From NCBI GenBank assembly GCA_040905245.1, contig JBBDRX010000077.1, forward strand, positions 1 through 30,846: a stretch of DNA of 30,846 nucleotides. Direction: 5' to 3'. The notes beneath the pieces are model-generated. The model was given only the letters and a program-made list of their open reading frames with translations. It was not told where the DNA came from and did no database searches. Below are positions 1-8,560 of the stretch, in pieces. The stretch is from JBBDRX01 sp040905245. Lineage in GTDB: Bacteria; Bacteroidota; Rhodothermia; Balneolales; Balneolaceae. The translations under genes were made by a program, and so were the position numbers. The first letter of the stretch is position 1. Each line of letters starts with the position of its first letter.

Positions 1-281
1 AGCTCGAAGTCGCAGGTAATTTTGAGTGGAACGGCCTGGTGATTTTCGAGAATGCCTTTTCATTCAAAGGACGGGGAACTCCTGCAATCAATGGTTCCAT
101 GCTCATCGGCAACACGGACGATTATGACGGAGACCCGATCAACATCGATATTGGCGGCAATATCGAAATCAATTACGACTGCAGAACAGAGGATTACGCC
201 CGGATGGCTGCCGCCATGGCTGTTGAACAGAACAAATATACCCGAGTCGTTACGACAGAGCATGCCAACTACAGTTACTGA
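1..281 (+). CDS. C-terminal fragment of a PilX-like / pilus accessory protein (5' end outside window)
   Basis: The reading frame is open to the left edge (first full codon at base 3) and ends at a TAA at 279-281, so only the last 92 residues are present. A GTG at 39 could be read as a start, but the frame continues upstream in protein-like sequence (NFEWNGLVIFENAF), so this is a truncated gene. The pattern of a WNGLVI strand, then GRGTPAINGSMLIGN, then GGNIEINYDC resembles the C-terminal beta-rich part of PilX-type pilus proteins. In those proteins a stored-turn repeat of the form 'G-x-I-x-G-x-x-I' precedes a strand ending in YDC or YSS. The family call rests on remembered pattern only. The fragment converges on pdhC with 150 bases between them. 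Confidence 0.5.
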   Translation, partial: LEVAGNFEWNGLVIFENAFSFKGRGTPAINGSMLIGNTDDYDGDPINIDIGGNIEINYDCRTEDYARMAAAMAVEQNKYTRVVTTEHANYSY

Positions 282-297
282 CCTCTCTCGGATCCGG

Positions 298-315
298 AGG
301 CACTCTTCAGTGCCT
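298..315. other. 7-bp perfect stem-loop between convergent genes
   Basis: AGGCACT-CTTC-AGTGCCT forms a perfect stem with a four-base loop, 17 bases past the stop of the left-edge gene. It has no T run on either strand, so it is not a textbook intrinsic terminator. It could act as a 3'-end stabiliser or a weak bidirectional terminator between the left-edge gene and pdhC. A separate 10-base palindrome, AGTACGTACT, lies at 327-336. Confidence 0.4.
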
Positions 316-431
316 GGTGCCTGCATAGTACGTACTGTACAGAAAGATCATAGACGTAATCATATAACAAAAAAGATTGTTTCAGCTCATTTTCATATGA
401 CTACCGAAAGAGAGAGTTGAAAAATGCGGCT

Positions 432-1688
432 CTACAAAAGCATGGAGAGCGGATTCTCGAGCATACCCCGCAAGGTCTGCAGGAACTCCGCGGCTTTGGC
501 GCCATCTACAACCCGGTGGTCACTTGACAGAGTCAGCTTCATCCGTTTTCCGGGAACCACCTCTCCATCTTTTACTACCGGCACATCCCGAATCGCACCA
601 ACAGCGAGAATTCCGGCATTGGGAGGGTTAATGATCGCCGTAAACTCTTCAATACCGAACATACCCAGATTACTGATCGTGAAGGTACTTCCTTCCATTT
701 CGTCTGACTGCAGACTCTTTTCACGGGCCTTCGCGGCCAGCTCTCTCGTCTCTACAGAGATCTCTCTCAGGCTCTTTTGATCCGTGTGCCGAAGGACAGG
801 GGTCATCAACCCTTCCTCAATCGCCACGGCAACCGCCACATGGACTTCACCGTGCATCTCCATTACATCTCCTTTCCAGGAACTATTGACGGCAGGGTGC
901 CGGTGAAGCGCATGGGATACAGCCTTCACAACAATATCATTGAAGCTGATCTTGACATCACTGACTTCATTTAATGCGGACCGCGCCTCAATCGAACGCT
1001 CCATATCCACATCGATCGTTTCATAAAAGTGCGGGCTCGTAAACTTGCTTTCGCTCAAACGGCGGGCAATCGTTTTTCGCATCTGGGAAACCCGAACGGT
1101 CTCCGAACGTATGGTATCAAATGTCCGGGTTCTGCTGCCGGATTCCTGTTTGAAGGACTCGATATCTTTCTTCACGATACGGCCATCCGGGCCGCTGCCG
1201 TCTACCTGTTCAAGGGAAATCCCCTTCTCTTCAGCCATCCGCCGGGCCAGTGGAGAAGCCTTGATCCTGCCGTTTTGATCAGCCGGGTCAGGCTCAGCTG
1301 TTGATGTCGTGGCGTCCGCTTTCTCATGCTTTTCGGAGGCTTCATCCCCCTCCTTCGATGCACTTTTCTTCTCCGTACTTTCTGAGGATGTTTCATCAGC
1401 TGCCGGAGCGGAATCATTGGCTTCTGCAAGAATCGCTTCGATATCCTCACCCTTTTCACCAATCACAGCCATCAAACCACCGAGGGGTACATTCGCCCCC
1501 TCTTCCACCAGGATTTTCAAAATGGTTCCAGATTCAAAAACCTCAACTTCCATGGTCGCCTTGTCAGTTTCGACCTCGGCAATAACATCTCCGGAGCTGA
1601 CCGTATCGCCCTCCTTAACATTCCACTTGGCAATGACACCTTCTTCCATGGTGTCACTCAGTTTCGGCATTTCAATCTTTTCGGCCAT
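432..1688 (-). CDS. pdhC: Pyruvate dehydrogenase E2, dihydrolipoamide acetyltransferase
   Basis: This is the core subunit of the pyruvate dehydrogenase complex. It moves the acetyl group from the E1-bound intermediate to CoA through a swinging lipoyl arm. The 418 residues show a single lipoyl domain (about 1-78) with the lipoylated lysine at K43 in ETDKATME. An acidic, Ser/Ala/Glu-rich linker (about 88-138) follows, then a peripheral-subunit-binding domain (about 141-178, ASPLARRMAEEKGI...GPDGRIVKKDI). The catalytic acyltransferase domain (about 195-418) carries the signature SSDHRVVDG, with H391 and D395 as expected catalytic positions. The gene is last in a minus-strand pdhA-pdhB-pdhC series, 132 bases after pdhB, and no strong ribosome site precedes the ATG. 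A 2-oxoglutarate or branched-chain E2 is less likely given the E1 alpha/beta partners. Confidence 0.93.
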   Translation of the reverse strand: MAEKIEMPKLSDTMEEGVIAKWNVKEGDTVSSGDVIAEVETDKATMEVEVFESGTILKILVEEGANVPLGGLMAVIGEKGEDIEAILAEANDSAPAADETSSESTEKKSASKEGDEASEKHEKADATTSTAEPDPADQNGRIKASPLARRMAEEKGISLEQVDGSGPDGRIVKKDIESFKQESGSRTRTFDTIRSETVRVSQMRKTIARRLSESKFTSPHFYETIDVDMERSIEARSALNEVSDVKISFNDIVVKAVSHALHRHPAVNSSWKGDVMEMHGEVHVAVAVAIEEGLMTPVLRHTDQKSLREISVETRELAAKAREKSLQSDEMEGSTFTISNLGMFGIEEFTAIINPPNAGILAVGAIRDVPVVKDGEVVPGKRMKLTLSSDHRVVDGAKAAEFLQTLRGMLENPLSMLL

Positions 1689-1820
1689 AATTGTTCAACT
1701 TAATTCTTGTGAGGGTTTACACGTCAACAGCCAGGCCATCCACAGACCGGCAGGATCCTGATAGATAGTATCAAGCAGAGCAGTAAAAATCTACCTCCGA
1801 AAGATAGTCCAAATACTCGT

Positions 1821-2804
1821 CTATTTGACGTACGTAACAGTTTCTACAGCATCAATTACATCTTTCGCATCCGGCAGCCAGAGGTCGAACAGATTTCTGG
1901 CAAATGGTGCATTCACGTCCGGCAGAGTGACACGTGCAACGGGGGCATCCAGATAATCAAATGCTTCCCGCTGAATCAGGAAGCCGGTTTCGGCAGCCAC
2001 CCCACCGAAGGGATGGCCTTCATCCACGACCACACACCGATTGGTCTTTCGGACAGACCGCACAACGGCCTCGACATCGAACGGCTTGATGGTACGAAGA
2101 TCGATCAGTTCTACATCAATTCCCTTCTTTTCCAACTCCTGAGAGGCTTTTTTAACAACGTGAACCATTTTTCCGTGGGTCACAATCGTTACATCCGAAC
2201 CTTCCCGTTTCACTTTCGCCTTGCCAATCGGGATCAGATAATCCTCCTCATCCGATACCTCTCCCTTGAGTCCGTACATCTGCTCCGATTCCATGAAGAT
2301 CACCGGGTTGTTATCCCGAATTGCAGATTTGAGCAGTCCCTTCGCATCATCGGGTTCCGATGGCTGAATCACTTTCAACCCTGGAAAATGAGCATACATT
2401 GAATCATACGCTACCGAGTGCGTGGCACCGAGCTGACCGGCCGATCCGTTGGGCCCGCGAAACACAATGGGCACATCCACCTGCCCCCCCAACATATACT
2501 TCACCTTGCTGGCGTGATTAATAATCTGATCGGTGGCCAGCAGCGCAAAGTTAAATGTCATAAACTCCACAATCGGCCGAAGTCCGTTCATAGCTGCTCC
2601 AACTCCAATACCGGCAAACCCGATTTCAGAGATGGGAGTATCGATCATACGTTTTAACCCGTACTTGTCGAGCAGGCCCTCCGTCGCCTTGTAAGCACCA
2701 TTATACTCGGCAACCTCCTCACCCATCACAAAAATCTTTTCGTCGCGCGCCATCTCCTCATCGATCGCGTCGCGGATTGCTTCTCTGAATTGTAAAACAG
2801 CCAT
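1821..2804 (-). CDS. pdhB: Pyruvate dehydrogenase E1 component, beta subunit
   Basis: Together with E1 alpha this forms the thiamine-diphosphate-dependent heterotetramer that decarboxylates pyruvate and reductively acetylates the lipoyl group of E2. The 327-residue length is typical for bacterial E1 beta. Recognisable blocks run from the N-terminus: FVMGEEVAEYNGAYKATEGL, then DTPISEIGFAGIGVGAAMNG, which holds the conserved Glu contacting the thiazolium-pyrimidine system. These are followed by MTFNFALLATDQIINHASK and FRGPNG. The C-terminal transketolase-C domain contains IDLRTIKPFD and VVDEGHPFGGVAAE. It sits 109 bases after pdhA and 132 bases before pdhC on the same strand. A branched-chain 2-oxoacid dehydrogenase beta subunit is the main alternative, since the families are close. 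The TEGLLDKYG and HFPGLKV blocks favour pyruvate. Confidence 0.93.
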   Translation of the reverse strand: MAVLQFREAIRDAIDEEMARDEKIFVMGEEVAEYNGAYKATEGLLDKYGLKRMIDTPISEIGFAGIGVGAAMNGLRPIVEFMTFNFALLATDQIINHASKVKYMLGGQVDVPIVFRGPNGSAGQLGATHSVAYDSMYAHFPGLKVIQPSEPDDAKGLLKSAIRDNNPVIFMESEQMYGLKGEVSDEEDYLIPIGKAKVKREGSDVTIVTHGKMVHVVKKASQELEKKGIDVELIDLRTIKPFDVEAVVRSVRKTNRCVVVDEGHPFGGVAAETGFLIQREAFDYLDAPVARVTLPDVNAPFARNLFDLWLPDAKDVIDAVETVTYVK

Positions 2805-2913
2805 AATCTTGGTAAGAAATTAGGTTTGACTGACCTCACCGCCAGTCCGGTTCTCTTCTCAACTGTTCAGACCAGAACAACCGAAACAGAACGCGGGTAG
2901 TCAGAATTAGGAT

Positions 2914-4014
2914 CTATTGATGAAAGACCGGGTTCTCCTCACTGAACATATCTTCGTACAGTGCTTCAGGCGCCGGTGCTTCAGCATTTTCTGCAAACTC
3001 GATTGCATCCAGAATCTTTTTTTCGATCTTCTCTTCGATCTCGGAGAGCTTCTTCTCTGTTGATACCTTGTTTTTCAGAATGTAGCTCCGCAAGCGAGCC
3101 ACCGGATCTATTTTTTGGTACTCTTGCAGCTCTTCCTTGGTGCGGTACTTTTGCGGGTCGGACATTGAATGCCCACGATAACGGTAGGTTCGGATTTCGA
3201 CAAACCACGGCTCGCTGTGTTTTCGGACATCATCGACAATCTCTTTCATCTGTTCATATACCGTAAGAACATCCATGCCGTTGATTACAGCTTTCTTCAT
3301 TCCATAGCCGTCTGCACGATCCACTATCTCTCCCGTACTGTGCCGATGTGCAGCCGTACCCATTGCATAGCCATTATTCTCCACAACATAGATCACCGGC
3401 AGTTTCCAGAGCTGCGCCATATTCATCACTTCGTGAAGGACTCCCTGGTGCACGGCGCCATCTCCAATATAACAGGCCGTTACCCGGCTGCTATCCTGAT
3501 ACTTGTTGGAGAAAGCGATTCCAGTACCCAGTGGAATATGGCCACCAACGATACCAAACCCGCCCCAGAAGTGCTCCTTTACATTGGCAAAGTGCATCGA
3601 GCCGCCCTTCCCCTTCGAACACCCGGCAGACTTTCCATAGAGTTCCGCCATTCCCTGTTCCGGTGTTACCCCCCGAACCATGCCCCAGCCGTGGTCACGG
3701 TACGCTGTGATAATGTCGTCATCATCGTTCATGGCCCAGACCGACCCTGTTGAAATCGCTTCCTGTCCGATATAAAGATGAAGAAACCCACCGAATTTCC
3801 CCTTCTGGTACATCTGCATAGCTCTCTCTTCGAAGCGTCTCTGCTGCTGCATCGATTCGAACATACCGACAAGGTCCTTTTTAGTCAGACCAAGGTCCTT
3901 GTACGATTTTTTCGTTGGATCCGGCAGAGTCACCGCCTTGTCCATCTTTCCGTTGTTGCTTGTATTGTGGCCAATCGGAGTGAATATGGCCTCCTTTTGC
4001 TGCTTCTTTGCCAT
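2914..4014 (-). CDS. pdhA: Pyruvate dehydrogenase E1 component, alpha subunit
   Basis: This is the thiamine-diphosphate-binding half of E1. The 366 residues include YRDHGWGMVRGV and GKSAGCSKGKGGSMHF in the N-terminal half. The ThDP/Mg motif follows (GDG at 174-176, continuing to ENNGYAMGT near 202-210), and then the loop YRYRGHSMSDPQKYR, which matches the phosphorylation-loop region of E1 alpha. The protein ends in a charged helical tail, EKKLSEIEEKIEKKILDAIE. The first 25 or so residues (MAKKQQKEAIFTPIGHNT...) extend beyond the usual bacterial start, and an internal Met at residue 24 is an alternative start. It is first in the pdhABC series, 92 bases downstream of alaS, with its own likely promoter at 4061-4068. 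No lipoamide dehydrogenase (E3) gene lies in the window, so E3 must be encoded elsewhere. Confidence 0.94.
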   Translation of the reverse strand: MAKKQQKEAIFTPIGHNTSNNGKMDKAVTLPDPTKKSYKDLGLTKKDLVGMFESMQQQRRFEERAMQMYQKGKFGGFLHLYIGQEAISTGSVWAMNDDDDIITAYRDHGWGMVRGVTPEQGMAELYGKSAGCSKGKGGSMHFANVKEHFWGGFGIVGGHIPLGTGIAFSNKYQDSSRVTACYIGDGAVHQGVLHEVMNMAQLWKLPVIYVVENNGYAMGTAAHRHSTGEIVDRADGYGMKKAVINGMDVLTVYEQMKEIVDDVRKHSEPWFVEIRTYRYRGHSMSDPQKYRTKEELQEYQKIDPVARLRSYILKNKVSTEKKLSEIEEKIEKKILDAIEFAENAEAPAPEALYEDMFSEENPVFHQ

Positions 4015-4060
4015 AAGATCGGTCGGGCTATCGTTAAAAATCCGTTTTCTTTACAGTTCC

Positions 4061-4068
4061 CAAAGATA
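4061..4068 (-). promoter_or_regulatory. Candidate -7 box (TATCTTTG) for pdhA
   Basis: Read on the minus strand, this is TATCTTTG, an exact match to the TAnnTTTG -7 consensus of the Bacteroidota primary sigma factor. It lies about 46 bases before the pdhA ATG and within the 92-base alaS-pdhA gap. No clear TTG is present at the expected -33 spacing, so the call rests on the -7 box alone. It suggests the pdh genes can be transcribed independently of alaS. Confidence 0.45.
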
Positions 4069-4106
4069 CCGAAAAAATCAGAAGATTACATTCGCGGGGC
4101 TGCTTA

Positions 4107-6770
4107 TCAATTCAACTTACTATTAATCAATAATTTAGCCTTTTCAAAAGCTTCGTCCAGCTTTTCCGGAAAACGGCCTCCGGCTGTTGCGAGGCCCGGC
4201 TGGCCACCACCACCGCCACCGACAACTTTCCCCAGCTCACCGACAATCTCTCCAGCTTTGAGCCCCCGCTCGATCAGATCCGGAGTTACAGATACCATCA
4301 GATAGACTTTTCCGCTCTCCGAATCCGTGGCCGAAAGCAGTGTGACAGCCCCTTCGGGCTTCTTCTCCAGTGAATCGTACCCCATCTGTTTCAGGGTATC
4401 CATGTTTCCGGCATCAAGCCGTCCAGTAATAAGAGCAACTCCATCCAGCTCCAGACTGCTTTTGATCCACTCGTCCAGCTTGCCGGCCGCCTCCTTCTGG
4501 CGCACACGATCCAGCTCCTTCTCCAGTCGTTTTTTCTCCTCAATCAACGATTGTATTTCACCGACCGGATCGTCTGTCCGGTCCAGCACCTTATGCAGCT
4601 GATCGACCTGTCGTTTCTCGTTTCGAATCAAATCGTCTGCAGGGCGCCCGACAACAGCTTCAACTCGCCGCACTCCGGAAGCAACCGAAGATTCATTCAG
4701 AAATCGAAAATAGCCAATTTCGCCCGTAGCCCGGACATGAGTCCCTCCGCAAAGCTCCACTGAAAATTGATCGTCAAATGTAATGATACGAACCCGGTCT
4801 CCATACTTCTCTCCAAACAGCATCATGGCTCCACGCTCTCTGGCCTCGTCAATCGGTACATCCCTCTCTTCCAGTCGTTCGATATTTTCCCGGATCTTTT
4901 CGTTGACAAGTGCCTCAACTTCGTCCAGCTGAGCTGACGATACCGCTTCGTAATGGGAAAAGTCGAACCGCAACCGTCCGGGTTCAACAAGTGACCCCTT
5001 CTGAGCCACGTGATCTCCCAGAATCCGCTGCAACGCCGCGTGCATCAAATGGGTCGCTGTATGGTGGCGGGTAATCTCTTCTCTCCGCGAAGCATCCACC
5101 CTGGACATCCAGATCCCGGACGGATCCTCCGGCAGCTTGTCCACAATGTGAAGGAATCCCCGGGGGCTTTTCTGTACATCCTTCACCCGTAATACCTGGC
5201 CGTCGGACTCCAGTGTACCCACATCCGGGACCTGTCCTCCGCTTTCGGCATAAAACGGACTTCGGTCCAGAAGAATGGCCGGACGATCTTGTTCCCGTCT
5301 TATCGCGACAATCCGGCTTTCACTCTCCAGCTCATCATATCCTGTAAACTGAAACTCTTCCGAGGGAATCAGCACGGTCCAGTTCTTCTCCTCCTCTTCT
5401 GAAGCGGCAAACCGCCCGGATGCCCGCCCCCGTTCCTTCTGCTGTTTCATCAATGCTTCAAACCCGTCTCTGTCCACATCCAGTCCTTTCTCACGCGCCA
5501 TCAGTTCGGTCAGATCAATCGGAAATCCATAGGTGTCATGAAGTTTGAAGGCATCCTCTCCGGAGAGTTCCTTCCGGCCTTCGGCCATCTGGTGAAACAG
5601 TTCAATGCCCTGCCCGAGCGTATGGAGGAAACTCTTCTCTTCGGCTCGTATCACCTTTACCACGTAGTCCTCTTGCTCCTTCAGGACCGGAAAGACTTTC
5701 TCGAACTGTGTAGCCAAAACCGGCACAAGCCGATAAAAGAACGGTTTCTGAAGGTTCAGCCGGTCCCAACCATACCGGATCGCCCGCCTGAGAATTCTCC
5801 GAATCACATACCCCCTCCCCTCGTTCGACGGAGAGGCTCCGTCCGCGATAGCAAAACTGACTGCCCGGATATGGTCTGCAATCACCCTCATGGCAATATC
5901 CGACTCCTCCTTTTTCCCGTACGGGATTCCCGCCAGTTCCGATATCTTCTTCAGAAGCGGTTCAAACAGATCGGTATCGTAGTTGGACGTTTTCCCCTGT
6001 AGAATAGCACAAATCCGTTCGAACCCCATTCCGGTATCCACATGCTGCGCCGGCAGCTTGTCCAGGACACCTCCCGTTTTTCTGTTATACTGAATGAAAA
6101 CCAGATTCCAGATCTCCATCACACGTGGATCGTCCCTGTTGACCAGCGTCTTTCCGTCCACCCGTTTTCTCTCTTCGTCGTCCCGAAGATCCACATGCAC
6201 CTCGGAACAGGGGCCACAAGGGCCCACCTCACCCATCTCCCAGAAATTGTCTCTCTTCCCGAACGCCAGAATATGATCCGGATCGATTCCGGTTTCGCTC
6301 TTCCAGAGATCGACCGACTCCTGATCCATTGGAATTCCGTCGGGCTCCGAACCCTCAAACACCGTGGCATAAAGGCGGTCCGGATCCAACTCCCATCGTT
6401 CGGTCAACAGCTCCCAGGCCCAGCCGATTGCCTCTTTCTTGAAGTAGTCGCCGAAGGACCAGTTCCCCAGCATTTCGAACAGCGTATGGTGGTAGGTATC
6501 GTACCCGACCTCTTCAAGATCGTTATGTTTCCCGCTCACACGGATGCATCGCTGTGTATTCACAGCTCTGTTCCAGACCGTTCCATCTTTTTGATACCCA
6601 CTCTCCTCGCCTAAAAAAATCGGCTTGAACTGGTTCATCCCCGCATTGGTAAACAGGAGTGTCGGATCCTCCCTGGGTACCACCGGAGCCCCCTCCACCA
6701 CAAGGTGGTCCTTTTCCTTGAAAAAATGTAAAAAATCCTGTCGGATCTGGTCAGAGCTTCTGCTTTTCAT
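4107..6770 (-). CDS. alaS: Alanyl-tRNA synthetase
   Basis: This enzyme charges tRNA-Ala with alanine and clears mischarged Ser/Gly-tRNA-Ala. The 887 residues carry all expected parts. The class II catalytic core is at about 1-240 (FTNAGMNQFKP, VGYDTYHHTLFEMLGNWSFG, GEVGPCGPCSEVH), followed by the tRNA-recognition domain at about 250-460. The editing domain holds the zinc motif HTATH at 570-574 and CGGTH at 674-678. A coiled linker (about 715-745, LIEEKKRLEKELDRVRQKE) leads to the C-Ala oligomerisation domain, with a Gly run (VVGGGGGGQPGLATAGG) near the end. The protein is full length with no missing motif. GAGGT sits almost on top of the ATG, which is too close for a normal ribosome site. It is first in a minus-strand row with pdhABC but probably a separate transcription unit. 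Confidence 0.97.
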   Translation of the reverse strand: MKSRSSDQIRQDFLHFFKEKDHLVVEGAPVVPREDPTLLFTNAGMNQFKPIFLGEESGYQKDGTVWNRAVNTQRCIRVSGKHNDLEEVGYDTYHHTLFEMLGNWSFGDYFKKEAIGWAWELLTERWELDPDRLYATVFEGSEPDGIPMDQESVDLWKSETGIDPDHILAFGKRDNFWEMGEVGPCGPCSEVHVDLRDDEERKRVDGKTLVNRDDPRVMEIWNLVFIQYNRKTGGVLDKLPAQHVDTGMGFERICAILQGKTSNYDTDLFEPLLKKISELAGIPYGKKEESDIAMRVIADHIRAVSFAIADGASPSNEGRGYVIRRILRRAIRYGWDRLNLQKPFFYRLVPVLATQFEKVFPVLKEQEDYVVKVIRAEEKSFLHTLGQGIELFHQMAEGRKELSGEDAFKLHDTYGFPIDLTELMAREKGLDVDRDGFEALMKQQKERGRASGRFAASEEEEKNWTVLIPSEEFQFTGYDELESESRIVAIRREQDRPAILLDRSPFYAESGGQVPDVGTLESDGQVLRVKDVQKSPRGFLHIVDKLPEDPSGIWMSRVDASRREEITRHHTATHLMHAALQRILGDHVAQKGSLVEPGRLRFDFSHYEAVSSAQLDEVEALVNEKIRENIERLEERDVPIDEARERGAMMLFGEKYGDRVRIITFDDQFSVELCGGTHVRATGEIGYFRFLNESSVASGVRRVEAVVGRPADDLIRNEKRQVDQLHKVLDRTDDPVGEIQSLIEEKKRLEKELDRVRQKEAAGKLDEWIKSSLELDGVALITGRLDAGNMDTLKQMGYDSLEKKPEGAVTLLSATDSESGKVYLMVSVTPDLIERGLKAGEIVGELGKVVGGGGGGQPGLATAGGRFPEKLDEAFEKAKLLINSKLN

Positions 6771-6782
6771 ACCTCAGCTGTA

Positions 6783-6813
6783 TTCAAATGTCGTTTTCAA
6801 ACAAGTTTTCAAA
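6783..6813 (-). repeat. Three phased TTCAAA/TTTGAA copies upstream of alaS
   Basis: The hexamer TTCAAA occurs at 6783-6788, 6796-6801 and 6808-6813, with spacings of 13 and 12 bases. The last two copies sit inside a longer 9-base direct repeat, GTTTTCAAA (6793-6801 and 6805-6813). It lies 13-43 bases upstream of the alaS start, in the 222-base divergent gap between alaS and the DUF502 gene. The role is unknown. It may be an operator or chance in AT-rich DNA. The rest of the gap (6814-6992) shows no clear gene or promoter to me. Confidence 0.3.
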
Positions 6814-6992
6814 ATAGGAAAAATTGGGGAGATACGCAGGCAGCCATAAGCATCCAATTTGGTCATATGGTACGAGTCTGCAGTTCCGGCTGTCATCTGT
6901 TCCGGATTCTCACGATTATATCTATCAATTCTGACAAACAGCGGACCGAAACGCTCCGGTACCGCCCGACCGACCATTCATCATGACCCGTT

Positions 6993-7565
6993 ATGAGACT
7001 TCTGTTTAACTATTTTTTGCGGGGCCTGCTGTTTATTCTCCCCGTTGCCGCCACGCTCTACATCATCATTCTGCTCGTGAACTGGGCCAATGATCTCTTT
7101 AATGAGCTGTTGTTCAGCTGGTCTCCGATCTATATCCCGGGACTGGGCCTTCTGACTGCTGCAGTACTCATTATTTCCCTCGGATTTCTGGTTTCAAGAG
7201 TCGTCACACAGCCCTTCTTCAATTTCCTGGAGCGAGTGATGGGACGTACCCCTCTGATCAAGATAGTCTACTCCGTCCTGAAGGATTTGACTGAAGCGTT
7301 CGTCGGAGACCGGAAAAAATTCAACAAGCCGGCACTGGTCACATTTATTGATGGTATCGAACGCATCGGTTTTGTGACGGACGGAGATCTCGGAATCGCA
7401 GAGATCGAAAACCGGGTCACCGTCTATTTTCCCCACTCCTATAACTTTTCCGGAAACCTCTTTCTGGTGGCCCCGGATCGCATCAAGCGACTGGACATCA
7501 ACCCGGCGGACGCCATGAAATTTGTCGTTTCTGCGGGAATCACAAGAATCGAAGAGGAGTTGTAA
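6993..7565 (+). CDS. DUF502 family inner-membrane protein
   Basis: This is a 190-residue protein with two hydrophobic helices near the N-terminus, at about 5-30 (YFLRGLLFILPVAATLYIII) and 48-72 (PGLGLLTAAVLIISLGFLV). A predicted soluble domain follows. The block starting GRTPLIKIVYSVLKDLTEAF and the later VTVYFPHSYNFSGNLFLVAP strongly recall the DUF502 family, whose biochemical role is not established. The length is near the family norm of about 200. The gene is divergent from alaS and lies 37 bases upstream of yihY on the same strand, so the two membrane genes are probably cotranscribed. The start chosen is the ATG giving MRLLFNYF. A preceding ATG ten bases upstream is out of frame and quickly stops. 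Confidence 0.85.
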   Translation: MRLLFNYFLRGLLFILPVAATLYIIILLVNWANDLFNELLFSWSPIYIPGLGLLTAAVLIISLGFLVSRVVTQPFFNFLERVMGRTPLIKIVYSVLKDLTEAFVGDRKKFNKPALVTFIDGIERIGFVTDGDLGIAEIENRVTVYFPHSYNFSGNLFLVAPDRIKRLDINPADAMKFVVSAGITRIEEEL

Positions 7566-7602
7566 CAGGTAAGAACCGGAAACGCAGATTTCAGCTACAC
7601 TC

Positions 7603-8520
7603 ATGAAACGTATCCTGACCGACATACGCAACCTGATTCACTCCACCTTCGTAAAGGCGATGGAAGACGATATAATGACTCAGGGAGCGGCAATCGCCTT
7701 CTATACCATCTTCTCCATTACCCCTATTTTTATGCTGATCGTTTCCGTATCCGGTCTTTTTCTCTCCGAAGAGCTGATTACCGGTCAGCTCAGTGAGCAG
7801 CTTACCAACTACCTGGGAGAGGAGATCGCCTCCAGCCTGAGTCAGTTCATATTCTCTAACTCCCTTTCCGGCAGTAATCTATGGACATCTATATTTGCCA
7901 CCGGAATTGTCATCTTCGGCGCCACGACCGTGATCAACCAGCTGAAACTGACACTGAACCGCATCTGGAACATCCGGGCCATTCGGATCCATACCTTCTG
8001 GAGACTTCTTCTGAACCGGCTCCTCTCCTTCGGGATGATCATCCTGTTCAGCCTTCTGCTGCTCGTTTCTCTCATGGCCGAAGGTGTTATCGGCTTCACC
8101 AGCACCTTCTTCCACGAACTGCTTCCCACTGTCCCTTTCGACTTCTACCGTATCCTCAGCCGGGTCACAACCGCCGGATTCGCAGTCCTTTTCTTCACAC
8201 TCATCTTTAAAATACTGCCGGACGTCCATGCCAGATGGAAAGATGTACTGGTCGGTGCTGTGGTCACCACACTGCTTTTCCTGCTTGGAAAGTATCTGAT
8301 CGGCCTCTATCTGTCTGCCACGGGCCTGCAATCTGCCTACCGGGCGGCCGGGGCTCTCGTTATTTTTGTGATCTGGGTCTATTACAACATCCAGACCATC
8401 CTGTTCGGTGCAGTTTTCACCCAGGTCTACACCGAGATGTTCGGAGGGAGGATCCTTCCATACAAATTTGTTGAACTTGGAGAGATTACCGGGCTGAACC
8501 GATTGACCCATAAACGGTAA
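7603..8520 (+). CDS. YihY/virulence factor BrkB family membrane protein
   Basis: This 305-residue integral membrane protein has about six hydrophobic segments, at about 30-52, 98-115, 140-165, 183-208, 215-240 and 250-275. Family blocks include TQGAAIAFYTIFSITPIFML, which holds the AAxAFYxxFSxxP signature. Later come FGATTVINQLKLTLNRIWNI, DVHARWKDVLVGAVVTTLLF and VIFVIWVYYNIQTILFGAVF. Proteins of this family were once called ribonuclease BN in error. Their true function is unsettled, and transport is one suggestion. It follows the DUF502 gene by 37 bases and ends tail to tail with the ferredoxin reductase gene, 40 bases away. No terminator hairpin is obvious in that gap. Confidence 0.9.
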   Translation: MKRILTDIRNLIHSTFVKAMEDDIMTQGAAIAFYTIFSITPIFMLIVSVSGLFLSEELITGQLSEQLTNYLGEEIASSLSQFIFSNSLSGSNLWTSIFATGIVIFGATTVINQLKLTLNRIWNIRAIRIHTFWRLLLNRLLSFGMIILFSLLLLVSLMAEGVIGFTSTFFHELLPTVPFDFYRILSRVTTAGFAVLFFTLIFKILPDVHARWKDVLVGAVVTTLLFLLGKYLIGLYLSATGLQSAYRAAGALVIFVIWVYYNIQTILFGAVFTQVYTEMFGGRILPYKFVELGEITGLNRLTHKR

Positions 8521-8560
8521 AACCGAACATACCCTGCAGTCGTTGTGACCAGTCAAATAA

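Noticed and set aside
6774..6977. A 67-codon minus-strand frame in the alaS/DUF502 gap.
   Set aside because: No ribosome site, no recognisable motif, and it would cover the expected alaS promoter.
7879..8556. A 225-codon minus-strand frame opposite yihY.
   Set aside because: It is antisense to a clear membrane-protein gene and has shadow-like, highly charged composition.
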